A stretch of 64,000 nucleotides of DNA, taken from contig NZ_BJDZ01000005.1 in assembly GCF_005405405.1 (NCBI RefSeq), positions 62,001 to 126,000 on the forward strand. Reading direction: 5' to 3'. Source of the stretch: Lactiplantibacillus plajomi. GTDB taxonomy: Bacteria > Bacillota > Bacilli > Lactobacillales > Lactobacillaceae. This document shows, piece by piece, positions 18,156-28,079 of the stretch (position 1 is its first letter; the number at the start of each line of letters is the position of its first letter). The notes beneath the pieces were generated by a model, which saw nothing but the letters and a program-made list of their open reading frames with translations, was not told the origin of the DNA and ran no database searches. The position numbers and the translations under genes were made by a program.

Positions 18156-19442
18156 TCATTGATTTTCAAACGCGGCTAAATCTTTTGGATCCAACCGTTG
18201 CCAACGATTCGAATAAAACGCATCGTTGATGTGATAATTTGGCTTAGTCGTCGTCTTTTTACTTAAGAACGGATCGACTCGTTGATCAACGGCTAACCAA
18301 CCGCGCCAACCTAAATGAATCGTATCGGTCACGAAGTAGTCTTCACTGCCATCCTTGGTCAGATCAACGATGTTGTTGAAGCCCTGACTCGTTAACTGGT
18401 AACGAATCTTCTTATCAAACTGGGCGATCATCTTCATCGATAAGCCGGTATAGTCAGCCCACCGCTGGTTAATTGGTGGAATGATAAACAGGACGTCGGT
18501 GTGATTATTTGCAAACTGATTCAGGACTAGCTGAAAATCGGCAAATTCTGGCGACTTCGTGTAATTCAAACGTTGTTGCGACCCTTTCAAGCGCTTGTAA
18601 TTCCGCTTTAACTGGGTGTTCCAAAACTGATTACTAATTTGTAAACTGTTGCTGGTCGTTTCAGCTTTACCGATCTTACCCGCTAACTGATCTAATTGGT
18701 TGGCGTTGTAAGTGTCCGGAAGGCGGTTCGCCTACCAATCGACCTTGTCCAAGTTCTTTTGTGAAATCCCGATTCGAGAGAAGAACTCGTCTTCACTGCT
18801 CAACACCTGCGCCTTATATTTCATATAAGTCATCTGCGCGTCAGTCGGCTTAAACCCGGCCGCAACCCTAGCCAACGCGTCGGCCAGCGTCTTGTCCGAC
18901 GAACCCGACGGCATCTGCAATAACCGCTTTGCCGCGTAGCGGTCCATCGCCGTATTATGGCCGGACTGTAACCAGTCAGTCGTCTGTAACGGTGAGTAGT
19001 AGTACGAAAAGGCGTCCTTACGGGTTCCCTTTGGCACGAACCATTGTGGTGAAATGACAAAAACGGCTTTCTTGTTAGTCAACTGCTTTTGGACCGATTG
19101 CATCACGAAGTACTGGGTCAGCGACTGGGTCCCCCGTGCCCCCAGCAAGAAGGGCTGGTAGTCACGGTGATACTTCTGCGCTAGCACCGAGGGATGCATC
19201 GAATCAAATCGCGACCATTCGGAGGAACCAAAGAACGGGACGTAGCCATCGTCTAACGCCTGGCGCTTAATTTGGCGCCCTTTGAGGACGTTCGCCGATA
19301 ACGATACGGCCGCTTTTTGCTCAGTATCTTTCGAAACGTGGTTCAAACCGAATGAAAATGGTGTCAGCAGAACGGTCAGTAATAAGATTGCCGCCACAAT
19401 AATTGGGCCAAAAATCTTAAAAAGGCGTTTGGAAACGTTCAT
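18156..19442 (-). pseudogene. dltD: dltD interrupted by an in-frame TAG
   Basis: DltD is the membrane-anchored SGNH-like protein at the outer end of D-alanine transfer to teichoic acids. The frame runs from ATG 19442 through residue 236 (...NLDKVDW), hits TAG at 18732-18734, and goes on in the same frame for 191 more codons to the natural stop at 18156. The whole is 428 codons, the normal DltD length. The N-terminal part keeps the membrane helix and the FGSSEW nucleophile serine. The C-terminal part carries NQRW, DTIHLGWRGW and the rest of the active site, and would not be made. No frameshift. ATGA overlap with dltC. Could be a true null, a polymorphism, or a sequencing error. Confidence 0.9.
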
Positions 19443-19675
19443 TGCATGCTCTCAACCTTAGCGACGATTTTAGCCGGCGTCTCCCATTCTGACCGTTCGA
19501 ATTCGGAGACCGGTACTTCAATACCGAGTTGATTTTGTAATTCTAACAGCAGTTGAACGGAACCCATTGAGTCCATCAACCCTTCATCAAATAAGTTGGC
19601 GTCCATATTTGCGGAGACGTCTTCACCCGTTAAATCTTGTAAAATTGATAAAACCGTTGCTTTCGTATCATCCAT
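19439..19675 (-). CDS. dltC: D-alanyl carrier protein
   Basis: 78-residue acyl-carrier-type protein that holds D-alanine on a phosphopantetheine arm. The attachment serine is in [10 protein letters not shown] (about residues 31-40; Ser of DSM). It is a four-helix acidic protein of the usual length, starting from ATG 19675. It receives D-Ala from DltA and passes it to DltB. Its TGA overlaps the dltD ATG. Confidence 0.97.
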   Translation of the reverse strand: MDDTKATVLSILQDLTGEDVSANMDANLFDEGLMDSMGSVQLLLELQNQLGIEVPVSEFERSEWETPAKIVAKVESMQ

Positions 19676-19699
19676 CGTTAATTACTCCCTTATTTATGA

Positions 19700-20908
19700 T
19701 TAATTATGGAACCACAGCGTGTCTAAGAACCCTGAGAAGATCAAGAAACTAAAGCAGACCACGTTGAAAGTCAGGAAAATGGCAAAGTATTCCGTGAACT
19801 TGTTCGACGGTAACTGCTGCTTATGGCGTTTCTTATACCGTAACCAGGCATCGTTGATGACCATGGCGAACCCGTGGAACAACCCGTAAACGATGTAGTA
19901 CCACGTTTCGCCGTGCCAGAACCCCATGATCAGCATGTTGATCACGTAACAGACGTTGGCCGTCGTGATGCGGCTCTTGAACACCTTGTGCTTCATGAAG
20001 AAGAAGACCAGCCGCATGTAAATGAAATCACGGAACCAGAAGGACAGCGTCATGTGCCAACGATTCCAGAAATCCTTAATGTTCTTCGATTTAAACGGCT
20101 GGTTGAAGTTCATCGGGGTTTCAACCCCCATCAGGTAACTGACCCCCACGGCGAACAAACTGTAACCGGCAAAGTCAAAGAACAGGTCCATACTATAAAC
20201 GTACATGACCCCGAGCAACGCCCACGAAACCCCGTGAGCTTGCAGTGCGGCGTGTTCCACAACTGGTAACATCCGCGTCCCGAAAATGTAGGCCAAAATG
20301 AACTTGTAAAAGAACCCGAGGAAAATGTAGCGAATCCCCTTTTCCATTAAGTCCAAATACTTAGCGCGCGTCGGCACGCTGTCGTAGTCCTTAACAAACC
20401 GCCGGTAACGGTCGATTGGCCCCGACGAAATCGTCGGGAAGAATAGTAGAAACTGACCGAACAGAACCGGGTGGAATTCCTTAATGACCCCGTCACGGGT
20501 CTCCATGATCGTCTGAACGACCTTGAAGGTTAAGTAGGAAATTCCGAGGAACCCGATGATTGAACTGGCCCCGTGGCTGACCGCTGGCGTAATCTTAACT
20601 ACCGCTAACGGCGCAATTGCTAAGATAACACTAACCACGAAGATCCAGCCCTTATTCGGCGAATCGTCCCGTTGGCGGTACTTAGAATACAGCCAAACCA
20701 ACAGGATTTCGTAAATCAGGTAGCCAATCAACGCGATTCCCGTATGCCACTTGACGCCACCAAACGTTAACAGCAAGAAAACAAATGAGATAATCGATTC
20801 GTAGACGTGCGACCGGCGCCCGTACAGCAAACCGATCATTAACGGTAACAACGCAATCAAGAGCAGAATGAAGTACGTCGGGTTACCATAAGGATCAAAA
20901 GACATCAT
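19700..20908 (-). CDS. dltB: D-alanyl transfer protein DltB (MBOAT)
   Basis: 402-residue membrane-bound O-acyltransferase that moves the D-alanyl group from carrier protein to the outside of the membrane. About eleven hydrophobic segments; MBOAT features FPTISSGPIDRY, the FWNRWHMTLSFWFRDFIY block and the catalytic-type histidine in FWHGETWYYIVYGLFHG. ATG 20908 overlaps the dltA stop (ATGA type). Expected to work with DltX and DltD. Confidence 0.96.
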   Translation of the reverse strand: MMSFDPYGNPTYFILLLIALLPLMIGLLYGRRSHVYESIISFVFLLLTFGGVKWHTGIALIGYLIYEILLVWLYSKYRQRDDSPNKGWIFVVSVILAIAPLAVVKITPAVSHGASSIIGFLGISYLTFKVVQTIMETRDGVIKEFHPVLFGQFLLFFPTISSGPIDRYRRFVKDYDSVPTRAKYLDLMEKGIRYIFLGFFYKFILAYIFGTRMLPVVEHAALQAHGVSWALLGVMYVYSMDLFFDFAGYSLFAVGVSYLMGVETPMNFNQPFKSKNIKDFWNRWHMTLSFWFRDFIYMRLVFFFMKHKVFKSRITTANVCYVINMLIMGFWHGETWYYIVYGLFHGFAMVINDAWLRYKKRHKQQLPSNKFTEYFAIFLTFNVVCFSFLIFSGFLDTLWFHN

Positions 20909-22431
20909 ACCGGGTTAACCTCTTTAATAATTGACTTGACATCGATCTTACCGTTCGGCGTCAATGGCAAGCTTTCTTGATAGACGAACCGTTGGGGAAT
21001 CATGTATTCCATCATCATGCCCTGCAGGTCCTTCTTGATTGCCGTGGTCAACGCAAAGTCACTCTCAAAGTCATTTTGTTTTGGTACCACGTAAGCAATC
21101 ATTTGAGTTACTTTATGCTCTTTATTATATTTTGGTACCGCAACGGCCTGCTCAATATACCGTTGCTGACTCAAGAAGTGGTCGACTTCTTCTAGTTCGA
21201 TCCGGTAACCGTGCATTTTAATTTGGAAATCGACCCGGCCGCGGTAGCGGAATAAGCCGTCGTCGTCCATCGTCCCAATATCCCCGGAGTGGTAAGCCGG
21301 TTGGCCATCCAGTTCAAAGAAGGCCTTTGCCGTCTTGTCCGGATTATGCAAGTACCCCTTCGACACGCTGGGGCCCGAAATAATCAGTTCACCCTCGGTC
21401 CCGTTGGCAACCGGCTGGCCATTTTCGTCAACGACTAACATGCGGGTGTCCGCCTTGGCATAACCAATCGGTAAGCGGTCATAAGTTGTCAAAGCGTCGT
21501 CAGTAATCTCAATTTGCGTGACCGCCACGCAGGTTTCCGTCGGCCCGTAGGTGTTAAAAATTCGGGCCTGTGGGAAGCGTTGCTTTAAGGTCGCCGCCGT
21601 CTTGTGGGTCAACTCTTCACCACAGAATAAGAAGTGCGTTAAGTGTGGTAAGTGCTCAGCGTCAAATTTTGGTTCTAATAAGCAAATGTCCATAAACGAC
21701 GGCGTTGAGACCCAAACGTTAATTGGTAAGGTCGGTAACGCCGCAAATAATTGCTTGAAGTCGTCGGTCACCGCTTTTGGTAACGCGTACAGCGTCCCAC
21801 CCATCGTTAAGGTCGGGTAAAGATCCATCACCGATAAATCAAAGGAATACGGTGGCTGTGATAACGCGTTGGGGTGCATTGGCAACCCAAAGTCGGCACC
21901 CTGCATCCAGTTCACATAGCTTAATAAGTTATCGTGACTGATTTCGACCCCCTTTGGTAAGCCGGTCGTCCCCGACGTGAAGATAATGTAGTAATCGTCA
22001 TCACCGCTGACTGCGTGATCAGCCCGATAGGCGACCGGTTGGTTAAAGATGGCCGTCAGTTGATCCGGCGTGATGACCGGCGTCGTGCCAACACCGACGG
22101 GTAAATCGGCAACCGCAATGGCCGCCGCCGGTTTGGCAATCTCATTGATCATCGTCAGCCGTTCGTTCGGTGAGTGCGTATCAATTGGAATGTACGCCCG
22201 TCCCGACTTAACCACGCCGAGGAAGGTCGCAATCATTTCGAACGTTTGCCCGCCAAAAACGATCACCGGCGTTTTGGCCGGAATATCAAGCGTATCGAGG
22301 TGCGCCGCGAGGGCGTCCGAGTACGCTTTTAGTTGTCCGTAAGTATGTTGTACACCCTGAACGTCATAAACGACCTTATCCGGTTGCGTGCTGGCAAACT
22401 GGTCGATCGTTTCAATGATGTTTTTAATCAT
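20905..22431 (-). CDS. dltA: D-alanine--D-alanyl carrier protein ligase
   Basis: 508-residue adenylate-forming enzyme that activates D-alanine with ATP and loads it on DltC. Signatures: IIFTSGTTGLPKGVEISH (P-loop), FNTYGPTETCVA, YHSGDIG and YRGRVDFQIKMHGYRIELEEV, with the catalytic Lys in LTPNGKID near the end. ATG 22431 with GGGGGAAAT upstream. Starts 38 bases after dltX. Confidence 0.97.
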   Translation of the reverse strand: MIKNIIETIDQFASTQPDKVVYDVQGVQHTYGQLKAYSDALAAHLDTLDIPAKTPVIVFGGQTFEMIATFLGVVKSGRAYIPIDTHSPNERLTMINEIAKPAAAIAVADLPVGVGTTPVITPDQLTAIFNQPVAYRADHAVSGDDDYYIIFTSGTTGLPKGVEISHDNLLSYVNWMQGADFGLPMHPNALSQPPYSFDLSVMDLYPTLTMGGTLYALPKAVTDDFKQLFAALPTLPINVWVSTPSFMDICLLEPKFDAEHLPHLTHFLFCGEELTHKTAATLKQRFPQARIFNTYGPTETCVAVTQIEITDDALTTYDRLPIGYAKADTRMLVVDENGQPVANGTEGELIISGPSVSKGYLHNPDKTAKAFFELDGQPAYHSGDIGTMDDDGLFRYRGRVDFQIKMHGYRIELEEVDHFLSQQRYIEQAVAVPKYNKEHKVTQMIAYVVPKQNDFESDFALTTAIKKDLQGMMMEYMIPQRFVYQESLPLTPNGKIDVKSIIKEVNPV

Positions 22432-22469
22432 TAGTCATTTCCCCCAAACAATTGAATAGCGTTCACTTA

Positions 22470-22619
22470 CTAAAATTCGTTGTAAATGAACTTGGCCTGG
22501 TTGATCCCACTGTACCCGTATAGGTAAACCAAGGCCAGCATGACAGCAAAGTAAAATACTGTTAGCGCAATAAATTGAACTACCGGCCGTTTGAACCAGC
22601 TCCTCAATTTTGCGAACAT
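22470..22619 (-). CDS. dltX: DltX microprotein (teichoic acid D-alanylation)
   Basis: A 49-residue protein between dltE and dltA: an N-terminal basic segment (MFAKLRSWFKRPVVQF), one membrane helix (IALTVFYFAVMLALVYLY) and the C-terminal motif FIYNEF. This layout and the terminal motif match DltX, a small membrane subunit needed for D-alanine transfer with DltB; the motif tyrosine has been proposed to carry the acyl group. ATG 22619 with GGGAGGTGAAGG upstream. Position at the head of dltABCD is as expected. Confidence 0.93.
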   Translation of the reverse strand: MFAKLRSWFKRPVVQFIALTVFYFAVMLALVYLYGYSGINQAKFIYNEF

Positions 22620-22649
22620 GCCTTCACCTCCCAAAATATAGCACCCATT

Positions 22650-23843
22650 TTAAAGTTTTCCTGACATTAGTTCACTAAAAATCTTATTGGCCGCAATTTG
22701 AATCCCGGCGGAACGCCGGCGGTAATTACTAAGTAAAACAACCGCCGTCTTGCCGTCCGGTGACAGGTGAATGTCCGATTCATAACCGTAGCCGACGCCG
22801 TGTGAACGAATGCCGTTACTCATGTTGTAAACGCCACCGCCGTATTCGCCGGTCGCCGTCCGCGTGTGTAACGTTGCCACGTCAGCTGGCTTGAGTAGTT
22901 TTCCCTTTAACACGGCACTCTCAAAACGGTAAAGGTCGTGGGGGCTCATATACATCTGGCCGGTCCCCAACTCACCGTGCATTTGCGCAGTCGTTTCCTT
23001 TGCCAGCTGTTGGTAAGTTGGTTTCACCTTGCCGGCCTTATCCGCGTAGCCCAGCGTTGCCGTTGGGCCCAGGCCGTCCGCGACGAAACCGGTGTGGGTC
23101 AATTTCAACGGCTTAATGACCTGCGTCTCAATAAAGTGGCGGTAAGAATGGCCACTTTGTTGGCGAATGACCCCCGCTAAGAGTAAAAAGTTCACGGCCG
23201 AGTAGTTGAAGCGACCCGCCTTTTGGGGACGGTAAGTGACGTGCTTAACCGCGTAAGCGACGGTCTTGGCTTCCGACAACGGCTGCTTCGACCAGTCGGC
23301 CTGATTGAGCCAAAAGCCGGTCGTCATGTCCAACATGTCGCGAATCGTCGTGTCACCACCCGCCTTAAGGTTAGGATAGTATTTCGAAATCGGGTCGCTC
23401 AACTTGACCTTGCCACGGGCCACTAATTGCATAATCCCCACCGCGGTAATCGACTTTTGAATCGACAGGATTTGAAAAGTTGATTGTGGCTGATTTTTTA
23501 ATCCCTGCGCTTTATTGGCATAACCAAAGCCCCGTTGATAAAGGACTCGGTTATTCTTGATGACCAACGCACTACCCACGAAATGGTTTGCTTTCAATAA
23601 CGTGGTCAGGTGTTGATTGACCGACGTGCCGGCCTGATACTGATTTTGATTAATTTGGCGACTGATCGACGCGTTTTGCTTAGCAATCCGCTTCGCCATG
23701 CGCTGCCGCTCGACCCGAGCTGTCCGGGCTTGAGCCACGTGCCGGTAATGCCGAACCGTTAAACCGGTTCCCCCAATTAGCACGCACACCGCCAACGCTA
23801 CCACTAATTTCTGATTACCTTTCAACCTTCTCAACTTCCCCAC
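22650..23843 (-). CDS. dltE: DltE/PbpX2-type serine hydrolase (D-Ala esterase of lipoteichoic acid)
   Basis: 397-residue beta-lactamase-fold protein with one N-terminal membrane helix (about 12-30). Catalytic motifs: SIQK at 127-130 (Ser, Lys), YSAV at 214-217, and later GYESDIHL. In L. plantarum the protein upstream of dltX, first called PbpX2, has been shown to be an esterase that removes D-Ala from lipoteichoic acid, not a carboxypeptidase; length, position and motifs match it. The annotated start is GTG 23843 with no clear ribosome site, so the exact start is uncertain. Ends 30 bases before dltX, so it shares the operon. Confidence 0.88.
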   Translation of the reverse strand: MGKLRRLKGNQKLVVALAVCVLIGGTGLTVRHYRHVAQARTARVERQRMAKRIAKQNASISRQINQNQYQAGTSVNQHLTTLLKANHFVGSALVIKNNRVLYQRGFGYANKAQGLKNQPQSTFQILSIQKSITAVGIMQLVARGKVKLSDPISKYYPNLKAGGDTTIRDMLDMTTGFWLNQADWSKQPLSEAKTVAYAVKHVTYRPQKAGRFNYSAVNFLLLAGVIRQQSGHSYRHFIETQVIKPLKLTHTGFVADGLGPTATLGYADKAGKVKPTYQQLAKETTAQMHGELGTGQMYMSPHDLYRFESAVLKGKLLKPADVATLHTRTATGEYGGGVYNMSNGIRSHGVGYGYESDIHLSPDGKTAVVLLSNYRRRSAGIQIAANKIFSELMSGKL

Positions 23844-24146
23844 TAGCTTATAAATTCACGTGGTTAAGTTGCTACCACGCGCGTTTTGTTCAAGGATAAG
23901 TTTACCAATTCTCCCCGACAATTGCCATTTCCCACTTGAAAATAAAAAAAGGCTACCCATCCGTTTACCGGCTCTGAATAATTGTAACGGTTTTGTAACA
24001 TTACCGTGCCACGCCTCCTTGATTAATACTAGCACCGGCCTTTTCACGATAACCACCAGAACGAAACCGTTTGGCCAAAAAGTCGTGACGTGAAAAGTTA
24101 GTGAATAAACGCTGGTCAAGGAATCGTCTTTACTTTACAACCCGTC
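23844..24146. other. Gene-free upstream region of dltE
   Basis: About 300 bases hold no credible gene; the overlapping open frames on both strands have no family resemblance. On the minus strand TTGTCG-N17-TATCCT near 23901-23930 could be the dlt promoter, and a CGTGGT-N9-ACCACG inverted repeat (23860-23880) lies just upstream of the dltE start. A second inverted repeat, GTAATG-N9-CGTTAC, lies near 23985-24008. Confidence 0.4.
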
Positions 24147-24182
24147 AAAAAACGCCATTCTGAGTTCTCCTCAAAATGACGT
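24147..24182 (-). terminator. Strong minus-strand terminator upstream of the dlt operon
   Basis: A 13-bp uninterrupted stem (24152-24164 with 24170-24182, two G-U pairs), 5-base loop, then six T on the minus strand. Confidence 0.82.
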
Positions 24183-24207
24183 TCTGTCTAGTTGGCTGAT
24201 TACAACC

Positions 24208-24256
24208 AAAAAGCGCCGGAACCGGCACTGTTAGGCCCCCGATTCCGGCGCTTTTT
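24208..24256. terminator. Terminator of dnaJ (bidirectional shape)
   Basis: GCGCCGGAA / TTCCGGCGC stem with A run left and T run right. Only 25 bases from the next terminator. Confidence 0.85.
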
Positions 24257-24301
24257 GTCATTCACACTAACTTTAAATTTTACCGTCGACGTGGTGACCG
24301 C

Positions 24302-25444
24302 TTAGACACCGCGGAGCTTGTCGAACAATGAACTCTTACCGTTACCGGAAACTGACTTACCACTGGCCTTCGCGAAGGTCTTCAGGGCTTCTTTTTGGCC
24401 CTTATTCAAGTGGCTCGGCGTCTGAATCGTAACCGTGACACGTTCGTCACCGTTGCCGTTGCCCCGTAAACGGGGCGCACCCTTGCCACGGAGCCGGAAG
24501 GTTGTTCCGGTCTGAGTTCCAGCCGGAATCTTCAACTTCACGTCACCGTGAACGGTTTTGACCTCAACTTCATCACCCAACGCGGCTTGCACGAAGTCGA
24601 TCGGTAACTTGAAGTAGATCGTCGCGCCGTCACGTTCAAAGTCCTTGCTAGGTTCAACCCGGAAAACGATGAACAAGTCCCCATAAGGACCACCGTTAGC
24701 CCCAGCTTCACCTTGGTTTTGCAGGCGCATTTGTTGGCCCTCTTCAACCCCGGCAGGAACCGTAACCTTGATGGAGTGGCTTTGTTCAGTATGACCCGAG
24801 CCACCACAAGTCGCACACTTTTCCTTAATTTCCTTACCGCTCCCATGACAAACGTCACAGACTTGTTGGCTCATCATGCGACCAAGCGGCGTATTCGTTT
24901 GGACTTGGACGTAGCCGCTACCGTGACACTTTGAACAGGTCACTGGTGACGTTCCCGGCTTGGCACCGGAACCGTGACACGTCTCACACTGTTCTTCACG
25001 GTTATACGTGATGTTGGTCTTCTTACCAAAGATCGCATCTTCAAACGATAAGTTCATTTCATATTGTAAATCGCGACCCTGTTGTGGTGCAGACGGGTTC
25101 GGCCGGCGACCACCGCCGCCACCGAAAAATTGACTGAAAATATCGTCAAAACCGCCGCCACCGCCAAAGCCACCGAAACCTTGTTGACCGAACCCGCCGG
25201 CGCCACCGCCGCCGAAGCCCTGTTGGCCACCGGTTGAACCGAATTGATCATACTGGGCCCGTTTTTGCGGATCACCTAACGTTTCGTACGCTTCGTTGAC
25301 AGCCTTAAACTTGTCCTCCGCGCCGGGTTCGTGGTTCAAGTCAGGATGGTACTTCTTAGAAAGCTTGCGGTAAGCTTTCTTAATTTCATCCTGGCTGGCG
25401 TCCTTTTCAACGCCCAGAACCTTATATAAGTCTTGTTCTGCCAT
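24302..25444 (-). CDS. dnaJ: Chaperone DnaJ (Hsp40)
   Basis: 380-residue type I J-protein that delivers substrates to DnaK and stimulates its ATPase. J domain with YHPDLN (HPD) near residue 33, a long Gly/Phe-rich linker (about 70-115), four zinc-binding CxxCxGxG repeats ([32 protein letters not shown]), then the substrate-binding C-terminal domains. ATG 25444 with TAGGAGG upstream. It follows dnaK by 100 bases, across a partial terminator and a possible extended -10 (TGCTAGTAT), so it may have a promoter of its own. Confidence 0.97.
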   Translation of the reverse strand: MAEQDLYKVLGVEKDASQDEIKKAYRKLSKKYHPDLNHEPGAEDKFKAVNEAYETLGDPQKRAQYDQFGSTGGQQGFGGGGAGGFGQQGFGGFGGGGGFDDIFSQFFGGGGGRRPNPSAPQQGRDLQYEMNLSFEDAIFGKKTNITYNREEQCETCHGSGAKPGTSPVTCSKCHGSGYVQVQTNTPLGRMMSQQVCDVCHGSGKEIKEKCATCGGSGHTEQSHSIKVTVPAGVEEGQQMRLQNQGEAGANGGPYGDLFIVFRVEPSKDFERDGATIYFKLPIDFVQAALGDEVEVKTVHGDVKLKIPAGTQTGTTFRLRGKGAPRLRGNGNGDERVTVTIQTPSHLNKGQKEALKTFAKASGKSVSGNGKSSLFDKLRGV

Positions 25445-25497
25445 CGTAACCTCCTAATGATCCCTTTAAAGTTTCATTAATACTAGCATATTTAACA

Positions 25498-25527
25498 CAA
25501 AAAGGCCAAGACCCCGCGGCCCTGGCC
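25498..25527 (-). terminator. Hairpin between dnaK and dnaJ
   Basis: GGCCAGGGCC / GGTCTTGGCC stem with two mismatches and a short T run on the minus strand; probably lowers dnaJ relative to dnaK. Confidence 0.55.
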
Positions 25528-25544
25528 TCTCTGTTTAACCGGTA

Positions 25545-27404
25545 TTACTTCTTATCCTTATCTTTATCCAAGTCTTCGAAGTCACCGTCGACCGTGTTGT
25601 CGTCACCCTTACCGGCATCGGCACTACCAGCCGCGTCGCCGCCCTTAGCGTCGCCTTGAGCTTGTTGTGCTTGTTGGTAAAGTTTAACTGACAAGTCCTG
25701 CACGATCTTGTTCAGGTCATCCTTCTTAGCCTTCATTTCATCGACGTTGTTGTCATCTTGGGCCTTCTTCAACGCATCACGCGCATCCTTAGCCTTTTTG
25801 ACTTCGTCTTCTGAAACTTTGCCATCAAGTTCCTTCAACGTCTTGTCGGTCGTAAAGATCAGTTGGTCAACTTCGTTCTTCAAGTCAACTTCTTCCTTAC
25901 GCTTCTTATCGGCGTCTTCGTTTTCCTTGGCTTCCTTGACCATTTGATCAATTTCTTCGTCAGAAAGGCCCGATGAGCTCTTGATGGTAATCTTTTGTTC
26001 CTTGTTCGTTCCCATATCCTTAGCGGAAACGTTAACGATCCCGTTCTTATCAATGTCGAACTTAACTTCGATTTGAGGAACCCCACGAGGGGCAGCAGGA
26101 ATGTCCGTTAATTGGAAACGACCCAACGTCTTGTTGTCCGCTGCCATTGGCCGTTCACCTTGTAAGACGTGAATATCAACGGCTGGTTGGTTATCAGCGG
26201 CGGTACTGAAGACCTGTGACTTGCTGGTTGGGATCGTGGTGTTACGGTCGATCAACTTAGTGAAGACTCCACCCATGGTTTCAATCCCAAGGGAAAGTGG
26301 CGTAACGTCCAATAAAACGACGTCCTTAACGTCACCGGTGATGACCCCACCTTGAACGGCGGCCCCTAAGGCAACCGCTTCGTCAGGGTTGATCGAGTGG
26401 TTGGATTCCTTGCCAGTCCACTTTTCAACGGCTTCTTGAACGGCTGGAATCCGAGTAGACCCACCGTTTAAGATAACAACGTCCAAGTCACCAGCGGATA
26501 AGTTGGCGTCCTTCAAGGCGTTTTCAACTGGAATCCGGGTCTTTTCAACCAAGTCTTCAGTCAATTCGTTGAACTTAGCCCGTGATAACGTGGTTTCCAA
26601 ATGAAGTGGACCACTGGCACCGGCAGAAATAAATGGTAAGCTGATTTGCGCTTCAGAAACCCCAGAAAGGTCCTTCTTCGCTTTTTCAGCAGCGTCCTTT
26701 AACCGTTGTAAGGCCATCTTATCTTGTGACAAGTCAACGCCGTTATCAGCTTTGAAGCCGGCAACTAACCAGTCAATGATCTTTTGGTCAAAGTCGTCAC
26801 CACCAAGTTGAGTATCACCGTTCGTTGATAAGACTTCGAAGACCCCGTCGCCTAATTCAAGGATGGAAACGTCAAAAGTCCCACCACCAAGGTCGTAAAC
26901 TAAGATTTTTTCATCTTTATCGGTCTTATCCAAACCATAAGCCAAAGCAGCAGCCGTTGGTTCGTTGATGATCCGTTCGATGTTTAAACCGGCAATCTTA
27001 CCAGCATCCTTAGTTGCTTGCCGTTGGGCATCGTTAAAGTAAGCCGGAACCGTCACAACGGCCTTTTCAACCGTGTCACCCAAGTAGTCTTCAGCGAACC
27101 CCTTGATGTATTGTAAAATCATCGCGGAAATTTGTTGTGGGGTGTAGTCCTTGCCTTCGATGCTGACTTTGTAACCCGCTTCACCCATGTGCCGCTTAAT
27201 CGAAGCGACCGTGTTCGGGTTCGTGATTGCTTGACGCTTTGCGACTTCACCGACTTGAGTTTCGCCGTCTTTAAACGCAACAACTGATGGGACCGTCCGG
27301 CCGCCTTCTGGAGTCGTGATAATTTTAGGTTCATTACCTTCTAGAACGGCAACTGCTGAGTTAGTCGTCCCGAGGTCGATACCGATAATTTTATTACTTG
27401 CCAT
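25545..27404 (-). CDS. dnaK: Chaperone DnaK (Hsp70)
   Basis: 619-residue ATP-dependent chaperone. Nucleotide-binding domain with [40 protein letters not shown] and [14 protein letters not shown]; linker [15 protein letters not shown]; substrate-binding domain; and a Gln/Ala/Gly then Asp/Lys-rich C-terminal tail. ATG 27404. Third gene of the hrcA operon, repressed through HrcA/CIRCE. Confidence 0.98.
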   Translation of the reverse strand: MASNKIIGIDLGTTNSAVAVLEGNEPKIITTPEGGRTVPSVVAFKDGETQVGEVAKRQAITNPNTVASIKRHMGEAGYKVSIEGKDYTPQQISAMILQYIKGFAEDYLGDTVEKAVVTVPAYFNDAQRQATKDAGKIAGLNIERIINEPTAAALAYGLDKTDKDEKILVYDLGGGTFDVSILELGDGVFEVLSTNGDTQLGGDDFDQKIIDWLVAGFKADNGVDLSQDKMALQRLKDAAEKAKKDLSGVSEAQISLPFISAGASGPLHLETTLSRAKFNELTEDLVEKTRIPVENALKDANLSAGDLDVVILNGGSTRIPAVQEAVEKWTGKESNHSINPDEAVALGAAVQGGVITGDVKDVVLLDVTPLSLGIETMGGVFTKLIDRNTTIPTSKSQVFSTAADNQPAVDIHVLQGERPMAADNKTLGRFQLTDIPAAPRGVPQIEVKFDIDKNGIVNVSAKDMGTNKEQKITIKSSSGLSDEEIDQMVKEAKENEDADKKRKEEVDLKNEVDQLIFTTDKTLKELDGKVSEDEVKKAKDARDALKKAQDDNNVDEMKAKKDDLNKIVQDLSVKLYQQAQQAQGDAKGGDAAGSADAGKGDDNTVDGDFEDLDKDKDKK

Positions 27405-27443
27405 AAATTAACAAACCTCTTTTAAATTTTTTTGATTTCTGAA

Positions 27444-28079
27444 TTACTGTGCAACAACGACCATCGCCGCGCGGAGCGTCCGGTCTTTCAATAAGTACCC
27501 TTTTTGGAGTACTTGAACGACCGTGTCCGCTGGATGATCCTTATCCGCCGGCACCGTTTGAACGGCTTGGTGAACGTTTGGATCGAACTTCTCGCCGTCA
27601 GCCGGAACTTCGGTCACGCCGTGCTTCTTAAGGGCGTCTTGTAAATGGCCGTAAACCATTTCGACCCCCTTTTTAAGTTGCTGGGCGGCCTGATCATCCG
27701 CGTCGGTTGCTAGCGCCCGTTCCAAGTTATCCAAAACGGGTAAGACGTCCTTGGCCAAGGCCTGGCCGTCATACTTCAACAACGCAGCCTGTTCCTTCTT
27801 ATTACGGTTTTGCATGTTGACGATTTCCGCCTGCGCCCGTAATAACTGGTCGTCTTTTTGATCTAACTGATCCTTCAAGCTTTGGAGTTGTGTCGCTTGA
27901 TCATCCTTCGCTGAAGTTTGCTTATCCGCTGCACCAGATGCCGTTTCACTGGCAGTTTCGGTTGTGGCTTGGCTAGCTTGACTAGCCGTGCTGTCAGCTG
28001 ATGAAGTCGCTTGTTGCTGCTTGTCAGCCTCAGCACTCTTTGAATCTTTAGCCAATGCTTTCATCTCCCTGTCCGTCAC
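27444..28079 (-). CDS. grpE: Nucleotide exchange factor GrpE
   Basis: 211-residue DnaK exchange factor. Long acidic, Ala/Ser/Thr/Gln-rich N-terminal tail (about 1-70), coiled coil ([22 protein letters not shown]), then the GrpE core with [22 protein letters not shown] and a C-terminal beta domain ending [14 protein letters not shown] 28079 overlaps the hrcA stop (GTGA), which fits coupled translation; an ATG at 28064 has its AGGGAG directly abutting and is less likely. Confidence 0.95.
   Translation of the reverse strand: MTDREMKALAKDSKSAEADKQQQATSSADSTASQASQATTETASETASGAADKQTSAKDDQATQLQSLKDQLDQKDDQLLRAQAEIVNMQNRNKKEQAALLKYDGQALAKDVLPVLDNLERALATDADDQAAQQLKKGVEMVYGHLQDALKKHGVTEVPADGEKFDPNVHQAVQTVPADKDHPADTVVQVLQKGYLLKDRTLRAAMVVVAQ

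Noticed and set aside
18156-18590. Separate 144-residue gene for the C-terminal part of DltD
   Set aside because: It is in the same frame as the N-terminal part, begins at a TTG without a ribosome site, and is explained by one nonsense codon in dltD.
23856-24119. Open frames on both strands upstream of dltE
   Set aside because: No family resemblance, no good ribosome sites, and they overlap each other across regulatory sequence.
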